Assembly (NCBI GenBank): GCA_965219565.1
Contig: OZ244780.1
Span: forward strand, 372,001-436,000
DNA: 64,000 nt
Origin: DAOUJI01 sp965219565
Lineage (GTDB): Bacteria > Chloroflexota > Dehalococcoidia > Lucifugimonadales > JAGWBF01
Direction of reading: 5' to 3'
Of the stretch, positions 26,805 to 35,200 are shown one piece after another (the stretch's first letter is position 1; the number at the start of each line of letters is the position of its first letter). A program made the position numbers and the translations under genes. The notes beneath the pieces were generated by a model. That model made no database searches. It had not been told where the DNA came from and saw only the letters and a program-made list of their open reading frames with translations.

Positions 26805-27995
26805 ATGGCGACAGATAGGACGTTGCGCAGGGCTGCTGTTGCGGGCCTGGGAGTAACACAGATGACCCGCAGGTACGTCAAGCCTGCGACGGCTTTGGCG
26901 GCCGAGGCGCTCCAACTTGCCCTGGACGACGCCGGACTGACCAAGGATGACATCGACGGGCTGACCACCCACCCTGGAATGCGTCCCGACGCCGGATGGA
27001 CGGAACCCCACGTCTCGCTGGGCCTCCGCAATCTGCGCTTGTTCAGCAACTGGCCCTACCCGGCGGTGCCGCCGGGACAGAATATGTTCCTGGCCATCCG
27101 TGCCGTGCAGACGGGCATGGCCGAAACCGTGTGCTATCTCTTTGCCGACGCGCCCCTGGTGCCGCAAGGCCCCGCTGGGACCGGAGCAGCCACCTATGGA
27201 CGCATTCGCGGTACGGTGGGGCTTGCCGGACTTCCCGCCGCCTACGGCTTCTTCGGCGCCAACACAAGCTACGCGTTGGCCGCTCGCCGTCACATGGCCC
27301 TCTATGGCACCACCAGCGACCAGTTCGGCGCCATTTCCGTGTCCAACCGGAAGTGGGCTGCGCTGAACCCTCAGGCGGTGTACCGCGACCTCATCACTTT
27401 GGAGGATTACCACAACTCCCGCTGGGTGGTAGACCCCTTCCACTTGTTCGACTGTTGCATGGTCAACAACGGTGCCATCGCCATCATAGTGACCACTGAG
27501 GAGCGGGCTCGGAACCTGAAGCAACCGCCAGCCTACGTGGTGGGGATGGGCGAAGGGTTCCCCGGCAACCCCCGCCGCCGTGGGTACGAAAACGAAGTGA
27601 ACACGGGCGCCGTGATTGCCGGGAAGACGGCCTTCCCCATGGCTGGCATCACAGCCCAGGACGTCGACATTTGCGAGTTGTATGACAACTACACCTACAC
27701 CTGCATCGTGACGCTGGAGGACTACGGTTTCTGTGCCAAGGGTGAAGGCGGAGCGTTCGTGTCCGACGGCAAGATGGAGCCGGGTGGCTCCCTGCCTTCC
27801 AACACCTACGGCGGCCTTAGCTCCGGCCACTATATGTGGGGAGCGTCACCCATCTCCGAGGGCATCGTACAGGCTAGGGGAACGGGCGGAGAGCGTCAGG
27901 TAGAGAAGCACGATGTGGTGATGTCCATAGCCCAGGGAGGCACCCTGGACTACCACTACTGTTTCGTATTTAGCCCCCACCCCTCCCTGCACTAA
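26805..27995 (+). CDS. Thiolase-like (SCP-x/lipid-transfer type) protein without catalytic Cys, copy 1
   Basis: The 396-residue protein has the thiolase fold seen in SCP-x-like lipid-transfer thiolases: RRAAVAGLGVTQMTRRYVKPATALAAEALQLALDDAGLTKDDIDGL at the start, and late blocks NTYGGLSSGHYMWGASPISEGIVQARGTGGERQV. The nucleophile motif (normally C-x-S/A-G) aligns to AVPPGQNMFLAIRAVQTG, with Ala87 in the cysteine position. The His of SSGH is kept. It therefore probably does not catalyse ordinary thiolysis. Known Cys-less relatives such as Ltp2 act as steroid side-chain aldolases with a DUF35 partner, but no DUF35 gene is nearby. ATG at 26805 with GAGAGGTGA before it. About 80% identical by eye to the next gene. 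Confidence 0.82.
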   Translation: MATDRTLRRAAVAGLGVTQMTRRYVKPATALAAEALQLALDDAGLTKDDIDGLTTHPGMRPDAGWTEPHVSLGLRNLRLFSNWPYPAVPPGQNMFLAIRAVQTGMAETVCYLFADAPLVPQGPAGTGAATYGRIRGTVGLAGLPAAYGFFGANTSYALAARRHMALYGTTSDQFGAISVSNRKWAALNPQAVYRDLITLEDYHNSRWVVDPFHLFDCCMVNNGAIAIIVTTEERARNLKQPPAYVVGMGEGFPGNPRRRGYENEVNTGAVIAGKTAFPMAGITAQDVDICELYDNYTYTCIVTLEDYGFCAKGEGGAFVSDGKMEPGGSLPSNTYGGLSSGHYMWGASPISEGIVQARGTGGERQVEKHDVVMSIAQGGTLDYHYCFVFSPHPSLH

Positions 27996-28046
27996 AAGAA
28001 TATAATTCAACTGTCAATGTAGAGAAACTCGCGCGGGAGGTAAAGG

Positions 28047-29240
28047 ATGACAACTGGCAGCATACGCAGGACCGCTGTCGTGGGTCATGGGATAACACAG
28101 ATGACTCGCAGGTACGTCAAGTCCTCCACGGCTTTGGCGGCAGAGGCGGTGCAGATGGCTCTCGACGACGCCGGCCTCACCAAGGACGACCTGGACGGGC
28201 TGGTGACCCACCCCGGAATGCGGCCGGACCCCTCTTGGGCGGAATCCCCCCATGTCGCGCTGGGGTTGCGCAATCTACGTATTCTGAACCACCCCCCGGT
28301 ATACAGTAACTCTCCGCCGGGACATAACATGTTTCTGGCCATCCGTGCTATTCAAACGCGCATGGCTGAAACAGTGTGCTACGTATTCGCCGACGCTCCC
28401 CTTGGACCCGAGCGTCCCGCAGGCACAGGCGCCGCGACATATGCCAGGATCCGTTCCATGACCGGTTTTGCTGGCCTGAACGCCGCCTATGGCTTCTACG
28501 GGGCCAACACCAGGTACTCACTGGCTGCGCGGCGCCATATGGCTCTCTACGGCACTACCAGCGACCATTTGGGGGCCGTTGCCGTGTCTAACCGCAAGTG
28601 GGCGGCGATGAACCCGGTGGCCGTGTACCGCGATCCTATAACTCTTGAGGACTACCACAACTCCCGTTGGGTCTGCGAGCCGTTCCATCTGTTCGATTGT
28701 TGCATGGTGAACAACGGGGCCATCGCCATCATCGTGACTTCAGAAGAGCGTGCCCGGGACCTGAAACAGCCGCCGGCCTACGTGGTTGGAATGGGAGAAG
28801 GGTTTCCTGGGAACCCCAGGCGCAGCGGGTATGAAAACGAGGTGAATACGGGCGCCCAGATAGCGAGGGAGATGGCATTCCCCATGGCGGGCATCACGGC
28901 CCAGGACATCGACGTATGCGAGCTTTACGACAACTATACCTACACCGCCATAGTGACCCTTGAGGACTACGGGTTCTGCGCCAAGGGTGAAGGCGGACCC
29001 TTCGTGTCCGACGGCAAGCTGGAGCCCGGCGGCGCCCTCCCCACCAACACATGGGGCGGGCTAATCTCCGGCCACTACCTATGGGCCGCCTCCCCCATCT
29101 CCGAGGGCATTGTCCAGGCCAGGGGAACGGGTGGCGAGCGCCAAGTCGAGAAGCACGACGTAGTGATGTCCATTGGCAACGGAGGGACTCTGGACTACCA
29201 TTACTGCTTCATATTCAGTCCCCACCCATCATTGCATTAA
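28047..29240 (+). CDS. Thiolase-like protein without catalytic Cys, copy 2
   Basis: The 397-residue paralogue lies 51 bases downstream of copy 1 on the same strand, with GGGAGG upstream of the ATG. Its nucleophile region reads SNSPPGHNMFLAIRAIQTRMAE, with Asn in the cysteine position and Arg replacing the glycine after it, so it has also lost the catalytic cysteine. SGHYLWAASPISEG keeps the His. Both proteins share C-terminal GGTLDYHYCF, unlike the GG-containing cysteine loop of true thiolases. A heterodimer of the two copies is possible. Substrate unknown; the neighbouring CoA-transferase suggests acyl-CoA esters. Confidence 0.82.
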   Translation: MTTGSIRRTAVVGHGITQMTRRYVKSSTALAAEAVQMALDDAGLTKDDLDGLVTHPGMRPDPSWAESPHVALGLRNLRILNHPPVYSNSPPGHNMFLAIRAIQTRMAETVCYVFADAPLGPERPAGTGAATYARIRSMTGFAGLNAAYGFYGANTRYSLAARRHMALYGTTSDHLGAVAVSNRKWAAMNPVAVYRDPITLEDYHNSRWVCEPFHLFDCCMVNNGAIAIIVTSEERARDLKQPPAYVVGMGEGFPGNPRRSGYENEVNTGAQIAREMAFPMAGITAQDIDVCELYDNYTYTAIVTLEDYGFCAKGEGGPFVSDGKLEPGGALPTNTWGGLISGHYLWAASPISEGIVQARGTGGERQVEKHDVVMSIGNGGTLDYHYCFIFSPHPSLH

Positions 29241-29311
29241 GCGGCTCCGGGGGTTTTAGTCCCTTATCCAGTCAGCGGCGCTTATAGATACAGAACCGCG
29301 GAGCTTCTTGT

Positions 29312-29345
29312 CCCTTCCCCCAGAGGGGGAAGGTTAGGATGGGGG
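29312..29345. repeat. Left palindromic end of the DUF559 cassette
   Basis: This 34-base element carries the palindrome CCTTCCCCC-AGA-GGGGGAAGG followed by TTAGGATGGGGG. It is the inverted counterpart of 29695-29728: apart from the three loop bases the two are identical as reverse complements. The DUF559 start codon follows one base after it. Confidence 0.9.
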
Positions 29346-29346
29346 C

Positions 29347-29706
29347 TTGAACACATCACACAAGAACCAAGTCAAGAGAGCACGCCAACTCCGAGCCCAT
29401 CCTACCGTAGCTGAACGGGCCCTTTGGCGGCATCTCCGCCTTCGTCAAATGGATGGCCACAAGTTCCGGCTACAGCATCCGGTCGGTGGCTTTATCGTGG
29501 ACTTCGCCTGCATAGAGCAACGGCTGGCGATTGAAGTGGACGGCGGCCAACATAACTGGAAGAAGATCGATTACGACAATCAGCGGACTAACAGGATCGA
29601 AGCGCAGGGGTATAGAGTCCTGCGCTTTTGGAACAATGACGTTCTACGGGATATTGAAGGCGTGCTGGAAGTGATACGTCAGAGTCTGGCGGAACCCCCA
29701 TCCTAA
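29347..29706 (+). CDS. DUF559 protein, VSR/restriction-endonuclease-like fold
   Basis: The 119-residue protein is a DUF559 member, related to very-short-patch-repair and PD-(D/E)XK nucleases. Features: RARQLRAHPTVAERALWRHLRLRQMDGHKFRLQHPVGGFIVDFACIE, the catalytic-type Asp in FIVDFAC, and LAIEVDGGQHN (E-x-D, with His), then YRVLRFWNNDVL. The start is TTG at 29347, immediately after the left palindrome, whose GGATGGGGG may double as ribosome-binding site; no other start fits. The stop codon (29704-29706) lies inside the right palindrome. Family function is unproven; nicking or DNA repair has been suggested. Confidence 0.85.
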   Translation: MNTSHKNQVKRARQLRAHPTVAERALWRHLRLRQMDGHKFRLQHPVGGFIVDFACIEQRLAIEVDGGQHNWKKIDYDNQRTNRIEAQGYRVLRFWNNDVLRDIEGVLEVIRQSLAEPPS

Positions 29707-29728
29707 CCTTCCCCCAGAGGGGGAAGGG
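29695..29728. repeat. Right palindromic end of the DUF559 cassette
   Basis: The 34-base element CCCCCATCCTAA, then CCTTCCCCC-AGA-GGGGGAAGG, ends in G. It contains the last codons and the TAA of the DUF559 gene and probably acts as a terminator hairpin. It is an inverted copy of 29312-29345. Confidence 0.9.
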
Positions 29729-29778
29729 AGTTATCGAAAATGCCTTACTTCCAGATGGGATCTATAAATTAGGTTTGG

Positions 29779-31095
29779 CTAGTTCAGTTCTCCGCCGGAC
29801 TCGTCTTCCATAGGCATGTCCATTGCCATGTCCGACTTGAACTCCCTGTTGAAGGTCTTCTCGATCTTCTGTTGGAAGTCCTCCCAGAGGGCTGACGTGT
29901 CGTGGATGCCGTCCTCTTTCGCTACTTGAAGCTGGTCCCTGAACTCGATGAACATCCAGTCTTCCGAACGGCCCCGGGGCAAGGCGAAAGTTTCGTTGTC
30001 GAACTTGGGCAGCTCACCCGGTCCGAAGTAGCCTTTCTCCGGCAGCGTGTAGCCCTCTAAGTCGTGGGTCCCCTTGCCCAGCACCTCGCCGGTCTCCACG
30101 TAGTGGTCCATCACTGGTTTCATGCCGTAGACCCCGATAGGGCAGGTCTTCATGCACACGCCACAGGCCTGGTAGCGGGATAGCATGGGGATGCAGCGCC
30201 TCATAGCGATCTTATTCTTGTGGGTGCCCCGGTACCAAACTTTCTCTCGTGCGATAGCGCGGCCTGGGCACCGGTTGGTGCATACCTGGCATATTTGGCA
30301 AAAGGCGTGAATGCCGTAGTCAACTGGTTCAGTGTAGGTGACCTTGGCGTCTGTCATGATGACCTGCAGCCGCGTCCACGGGCCGATGTGAGGCGACATG
30401 ATAATGCCGTTGGCCCCTAGCTGTCCCAATCCCGCGTTCACGAACAGGGGAATCATCGGGCCGTAGCTGATGGCCGGGCCGTTCACCTGTGTGCTGTACC
30501 CCAACTCGTGAATCAAGGCCGTCATCTCCTGAGCTATGAGCGCCTGCCGCTCGTAGCAGTCGTCGTGGGTCCACATGGTGGACACGCTGGGAGTCATTTT
30601 GGTCATCTCGTAGTCTTGCTCTATGGACAGGCAGATGGCGTGGGGCAGGTCTTGCCTGATGTCCTTCCGTTTGCTGGTGTAGACGTAGCGTTCGTCCATG
30701 GCCGTGAAACCCACCTCGACGCAGCCAAGTTCCCGCGCTTTCTGACGTATCTTTTCGGTCACGTCTTCACCCGTGGGTGTCCCCGTGGGTTCCATGTCGC
30801 CGCTGTCTTTCACCCACTTCACGTAGGGCTTCATGTATTCGTCGTAGGAGTTGGACTGATTTTCCGTGCCTTCGGAGAAGTATTTTCTCCGAGGCCGCAT
30901 GAAGTCGAAGGCGGCGCTGTCGGTCAGACTCACAGATTCCAGGGGATACTCCCGGTCGTAGCAGGTGAGGTCGTCGTCTCTGAGGGGAATCCCTGGAACG
31001 GTCACCAAGTCTTGGGAGATGGGGATTTGGATGTCTGGGTCTCCGAGGGTCTTACCCGGTCGAGTAACGTAGTGGCTGATGTCTTTCAGGGCCAT
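29779..31095 (-). CDS. Reductive-dehalogenase-like Fe-S protein, cytoplasmic
   Basis: The 438-residue protein resembles the cobamide-binding and ferredoxin parts of reductive dehalogenases (RdhA) and QueG. Two [4Fe-4S] motifs are clear: Cys266/269/272/276 (FCQICQVCTNRCPG) and Cys311/314/318 with Cys301 nearby (ACGVCMKTCPIG). The middle (LGYSTQVNGPAISYGPMIPLFVNAGLGQLGANGIIMSPHIGPWTRLQVIMTD) matches the B12-domain region of RdhA. There is no Tat signal (RRxFxK) and no RdhB membrane anchor gene, so it is probably a soluble, catabolic or biosynthetic enzyme rather than a respiratory dehalogenase. ATG at 31095 with AAGGAGG; promoter at 31130-31158. A B12-uptake operon lies 13 kb away. Confidence 0.8.
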   Translation of the reverse strand: MALKDISHYVTRPGKTLGDPDIQIPISQDLVTVPGIPLRDDDLTCYDREYPLESVSLTDSAAFDFMRPRRKYFSEGTENQSNSYDEYMKPYVKWVKDSGDMEPTGTPTGEDVTEKIRQKARELGCVEVGFTAMDERYVYTSKRKDIRQDLPHAICLSIEQDYEMTKMTPSVSTMWTHDDCYERQALIAQEMTALIHELGYSTQVNGPAISYGPMIPLFVNAGLGQLGANGIIMSPHIGPWTRLQVIMTDAKVTYTEPVDYGIHAFCQICQVCTNRCPGRAIAREKVWYRGTHKNKIAMRRCIPMLSRYQACGVCMKTCPIGVYGMKPVMDHYVETGEVLGKGTHDLEGYTLPEKGYFGPGELPKFDNETFALPRGRSEDWMFIEFRDQLQVAKEDGIHDTSALWEDFQQKIEKTFNREFKSDMAMDMPMEDESGGELN

Positions 31096-31129
31096 GGTTT
31101 CCTCCTTACGGCGACGAGCCGATGCCCCT

Positions 31130-31158
31130 ATGCTAATCGTTTCGTCATATTACGTCAA
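31130..31158 (-). promoter_or_regulatory. Promoter for the dehalogenase-like gene
   Basis: Read on the minus strand: TTGACG (31158-31153), a 17-base spacer, TAGCAT (31135-31130). Transcription would start near 31123, about 28 bases before the ATG at 31095. Confidence 0.6.
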
Positions 31159-31192
31159 TCGGAACGTCCGAAGGCGTTCTGATGGAGTTGGT

Positions 31193-32185
31193 TCAAGTCA
31201 GCGGGCGTCGGGATGCTCCCTTAAGTTGTCCGAAGCAGGCGATTTCCCAATTTTCGAGGTAGGACTCTAGGTCGTCCAGAATGGACACCGGATGATGCAG
31301 CCCGGCCAGATTTGCGCTGCCGACTTGGACCGCTGTGGCTCCTGCTACGATGAACTCCAGAGCGTCGCGGGCGGTGAAAATTCCGCCCACCCCTATGATG
31401 GGGATGTCCACTGCTTGGGACGCTCGATATACTAGGGCCACGGCGACGGGGCGTAGGGCTGGGCCGGAAAGCCCTCCGGTGACGCCGCCAAGAATGGGCT
31501 GCTGGGTGTCCACGTCTATTGTCATCGCCGGAATGGTGTTGGTCAGGACGACGGCGTCGGCTCCGGCGTCAGCCACGGCCTCGGCAATGGGCGATATGTC
31601 GGGCACGTTGGGGCTGAGTTTGGCCAGCACGGGCATGCCGGTCGAGTCTTTTACCCTCGCTACGGTGGCCCCGGCCAACTCGGCAGAATGGGAGAAGTGG
31701 GCGCCGTTGTCCACGTTGGGGCAGGACAGGTTCAACTCTATGGCGGCAATGCCTGCGATGCCGTCGGCCATGGCTGCCATGACTCCAAACTCGTGGACAG
31801 ACTCTCCCGCCAGGCTGAAAAGCACCGGGACATCCCACCCGGCCCAGACGGGCGCCAACTCCTCAAGGGCGGCGTGTATGCCTGGGTTGGTAAGACCGAC
31901 GGAGTTGAGGAAGACCGTGTCGCCCTCTTCCATGGCTCTCCGGTAGGACATCGGCCACCAGCGGGGCTCCGGGTTGCCTGTCCGTGGTTTCATGGTCACC
32001 GTTTTCGCCACGACGGCGCCCAGGCGTTGAAAGTCCATGTGGGAAGGCAAAGGGGCCTGGTCAACCAGACCCCTTCCGTATCCGTCGTATCCAAACGTCC
32101 CCGACGCTATCATCACCGGGTTGGGAATGCGCAGACCCACCGGATGCTTCGGAGCTATCTCCACTGAAAGCTCGGCGGCTGTCAA
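31193..32185 (-). CDS. pyrD: Dihydroorotate dehydrogenase, class 1B-like catalytic subunit
   Basis: The 330-residue enzyme oxidises dihydroorotate to orotate in pyrimidine synthesis. It has the class 1 pattern: NPVMIASGTFGYDGYG near the start, VVAKTVTMKPRTGNPEPRW, and the active-site cysteine in IELNLSCPNV. The C-terminal FMN/phosphate site reads IPIIGVGGIFTARDALEFIVAGATAVQVGSA. The cysteine base and the length favour class 1B, which uses NAD through PyrK; no pyrK gene is in the window. The start is TTG at 32185 with GAGGA nearby. It lies 17 bases after rpoC, so it is probably the last gene of the rpoBC transcript. Confidence 0.92.
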   Translation of the reverse strand: MTAAELSVEIAPKHPVGLRIPNPVMIASGTFGYDGYGRGLVDQAPLPSHMDFQRLGAVVAKTVTMKPRTGNPEPRWWPMSYRRAMEEGDTVFLNSVGLTNPGIHAALEELAPVWAGWDVPVLFSLAGESVHEFGVMAAMADGIAGIAAIELNLSCPNVDNGAHFSHSAELAGATVARVKDSTGMPVLAKLSPNVPDISPIAEAVADAGADAVVLTNTIPAMTIDVDTQQPILGGVTGGLSGPALRPVAVALVYRASQAVDIPIIGVGGIFTARDALEFIVAGATAVQVGSANLAGLHHPVSILDDLESYLENWEIACFGQLKGASRRPLT

Positions 32186-32202
32186 ATCCTCACCCGACTC
32201 GG

Positions 32203-35200
32203 TTATTCCGCGGCCGGCTCCTCCGCCGCCATTGCAGCCTCAAGGAAGGCGGCGGCGTCTACACCGTTCTGGCCACCACTGTCATGGCCGTTGGTGTCTG
32301 TGCCGTCTATGGCGCCGTCCAGGGGCCTTTCCAGCCAGGAAGCGGGAAGCCCTTCGCTCTCCATTCGTTCGAACAGCTGCGAGACGTTCGGTCGCTCCAT
32401 GATTTCCGGCAGCTTCACGTTGGAGCGGGCAGGGATGAGGCGCCCGATGATAACGTTCTCCTTGAGACCTAGAAGCCGGTCCCGTGCGCTGGTGGTGGCA
32501 GCCTCAGTAAGCACTCTGGTGGTCTCTTGGAAGGATGCGGCGGCGAGGAAGCTGTCGGTCAGCAGCGACGCGCGGGTGACTCCCAGAAGCACCGGCTTCG
32601 CGGTGGCGGGCTCCCCTCCCTCGGCCAGAACTTTGGCGTTCTTGTCTTGGAACTCGAACCGGTCGACGATTTGGCCGGGTATGAACTCCGCGTCGCCAGG
32701 AGTGTCTACCTGCACGCGGCGGAGCATCTGGCGAAGGATCACCTCGATGTGCTTGTCGTGTATGGTGACGCCCTGGGAGCGGTACACCTTCTGCACTTCG
32801 CCAATCAGGTAGCGTTGGAGCTCGTCCTTGCCCCTGATTCTAAGCATGTCGTGTGGGTTGAGCGGCCCCGCCGTCAAAGCGTCTCCCGCCTTGATGCTGG
32901 CGCCGTCTTCGACCAAAACGTGGGCGGAAGCCGGTACGATGTACTCCCTCTCTTCTATGTCTTCCCACACTATGGAGAGGGTCTTGTCGTCCAGCTCGAT
33001 TTTTCCGCTCATGCCGGCCAGAATCTCTGCCGCCGCCTCTGTGGCGTCGCCGTTTTCGCTTCCCGGAGCGGGCAGGGACCGCGCAAGGGAGGCGCCGGCG
33101 TCCACGAACTCGCCCGCTCCCACCAGCAGTTCGTAGCCTTCCGCCAGCGAGTAGTCCTCTCGATACTCCTCGGTGCTAATCACCTTGATGCGCCGGCCTT
33201 CCGCGTCGGACTGTATGGCGACGATGCCGTCTATGTCTGAGAGCACGGCGTAGCCCTTGGGAATCCGAGCTTCAAACAATTCCTCAACCCTGGGTAGACC
33301 GGATGTTATGTCCAAGCCGGCCACACCGCCGGTGTGGAAAGTCCTCATGGTCAGCTGCGTTCCCGGCTCGCCAATGCTCTGGGCGGCGATGATGCCCACA
33401 GCGCTGTTTACGTCCACCACCTTTCCCGTGGCGGGGATGCGGCCGTAACACTCCTGGCATATTCCTCGGCGCGCGTCGCAGGCCAAGGGCGACCTAACAT
33501 AAGCCTCGGTCATGCCTGCTTCCATCATCTGACTGATGAGTTCCTCGGTGATTTCTTCGTTGCTCTCGACTATTATCTCGCCGGTATTGGGATTAGCGAT
33601 GGGTCCCGCGGCTATGCGCCCCAGCAGACTCTCTTCCAGGGGAGACAGCAGTGGGTCGTGGTTTCGCGACTGGAGCAGGATGCCGTCGGTGGTCTCGCAA
33701 TCCTCCTCCAGGATGATGACCTCTTGGGAGACATCGATAAGCCTGCGGGTCAGGTATCCGCTGTCGGCGGTCCTCAGCGCGGTGTCGGCCAGCCCTTTGC
33801 GCGCTCCGTGGGTGGATATGAAGTATTCCAAGGCGGTCAGCCCTTCTCGGAAGCTCGACTTGATGGGCAGGTCGATGATGCGGCCCTTGGGGTCGCTCAT
33901 GAGTCCCCTCATGCCAGCCATCTGCTTAATCTGCGCGATGTTTCCCTTGGCGCCTGAGACGGCCATCAGAGCCACACCGCCGTAGTTGGACAAGTCCTCC
34001 TTGACGATTTCCTCCATTTCGTCGGCGGCTTTGGTCCAGGTGTCCACCGTACGGCTATACCGCTCCTCTTCCGTCACCAGCCCCTGCATGTATTGGTCTT
34101 CATACACTTCGACCTGCTGGTTGGCGTGACGGATGATATCGCCCTTCTTCGGGGAAACCTGAATGTCGTTGATGGCTATGGTAAGGCCGGACGTGGTGGC
34201 GTAGTGGAAGCCCAGGGACTTGACGCTGTCCAGCACCTTGGCCGCTTCCTGGTTCCCCAGTTGGCGGTAGCACTCCGCTGTCAGGTCCTTGAGGGCGCCC
34301 TTGTCCATAAGCTGGTTCTTGAACTCAATCTCAGGAGGCAGAACCTCGTTGAATATCATCCTACCCAGAGTGGTGTCCCGCCACCCTCCGTCAGCCTCCG
34401 CATCCCGGATGCGGATAGGCGCACGGAGGTCCAACTGCTCGGCTTCGAAGGCCATTCGTGCTTCTTCGTAGTCCACGAACACCTTGCCGGCGCCGACGGC
34501 GGCGGGAGCCTCGTCGGTCAGGTAGTAGCATCCCAGCACCATGTCCAGTGTGGGAGCGACCAGCGGTTCTCCAGAAGCTGGTGAAAGCATGTTGTGGACG
34601 CTGAGCATAGTCTCCTTGGCCTCCGCCACAGCCATAGCTGACAGGGGCACGTGGACGGCCATCTGGTCCCCGTCGAAGTCGGCGTTGAAGGCCGAGCAGA
34701 CCAGCGGGTGAATCTGAATGGCGCTTCCCTCGATAAGCACTGGCATGAAGGCCTGTATGCCCAGCCTGTGCAGCGTAGGAGCCCGGTTCAGCAGCACTGG
34801 CCGCTCTTTGATTACGTCCTCCAGAATGTCCCAGACCTCCGGCCTGGCGCGTTCCACCATCCTCTTGGCGCTCTTTATGTTGGGCGAGATGCCCAGCACC
34901 ACAAGACGGTGCATCACGAAGGGTTTGAACAGTTCCAGGGCCATTCGCTTGGGCAGACCGCACTGGTGAAGAGCCAACTCGGCTCCCACGACGATGACGG
35001 AACGCCCGCTGTAGTCGACCCGCTTGCCCAGCAGATTTTGTCGGAAACGGCCCTGCTTGCCCCTCAGCAGGTCGGACAAGGACTTTAGCTTGTGATTGTG
35101 GCTGCCCTGGATGGGCCTTCCCCGGCGGCCGTTGTCAATAAGGGCGTCGACGGCCTCCTGGAGCATCCTTTTTTCGTTGCGCACAATGATTTCCGGCGCC

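Larger units (their letters stand above)
29312..29728 (+). mobile_element. DUF559 gene bracketed by inverted palindromic repeats (putative non-autonomous or RAYT-like cassette)
   Basis: A 417-base unit consists of one short gene between two 34-base inverted copies of a C/G-rich palindrome. 31 of 34 positions match; the three differing are the loop, which is simply inverted. Solo or diverged copies of the same palindrome occur at 48671-48706 and 63197-63232 without the gene. The layout resembles REP sequences with their RAYT transposase gene, but the enzyme here is a restriction-endonuclease-fold (DUF559) protein. That it moves is inference; no target-site duplication was identified with confidence. 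Confidence 0.5.

Noticed and set aside
29779..31095. Respiratory reductive dehalogenase operon
   Set aside because: No Tat signal and no RdhB anchor gene; the protein looks cytoplasmic.
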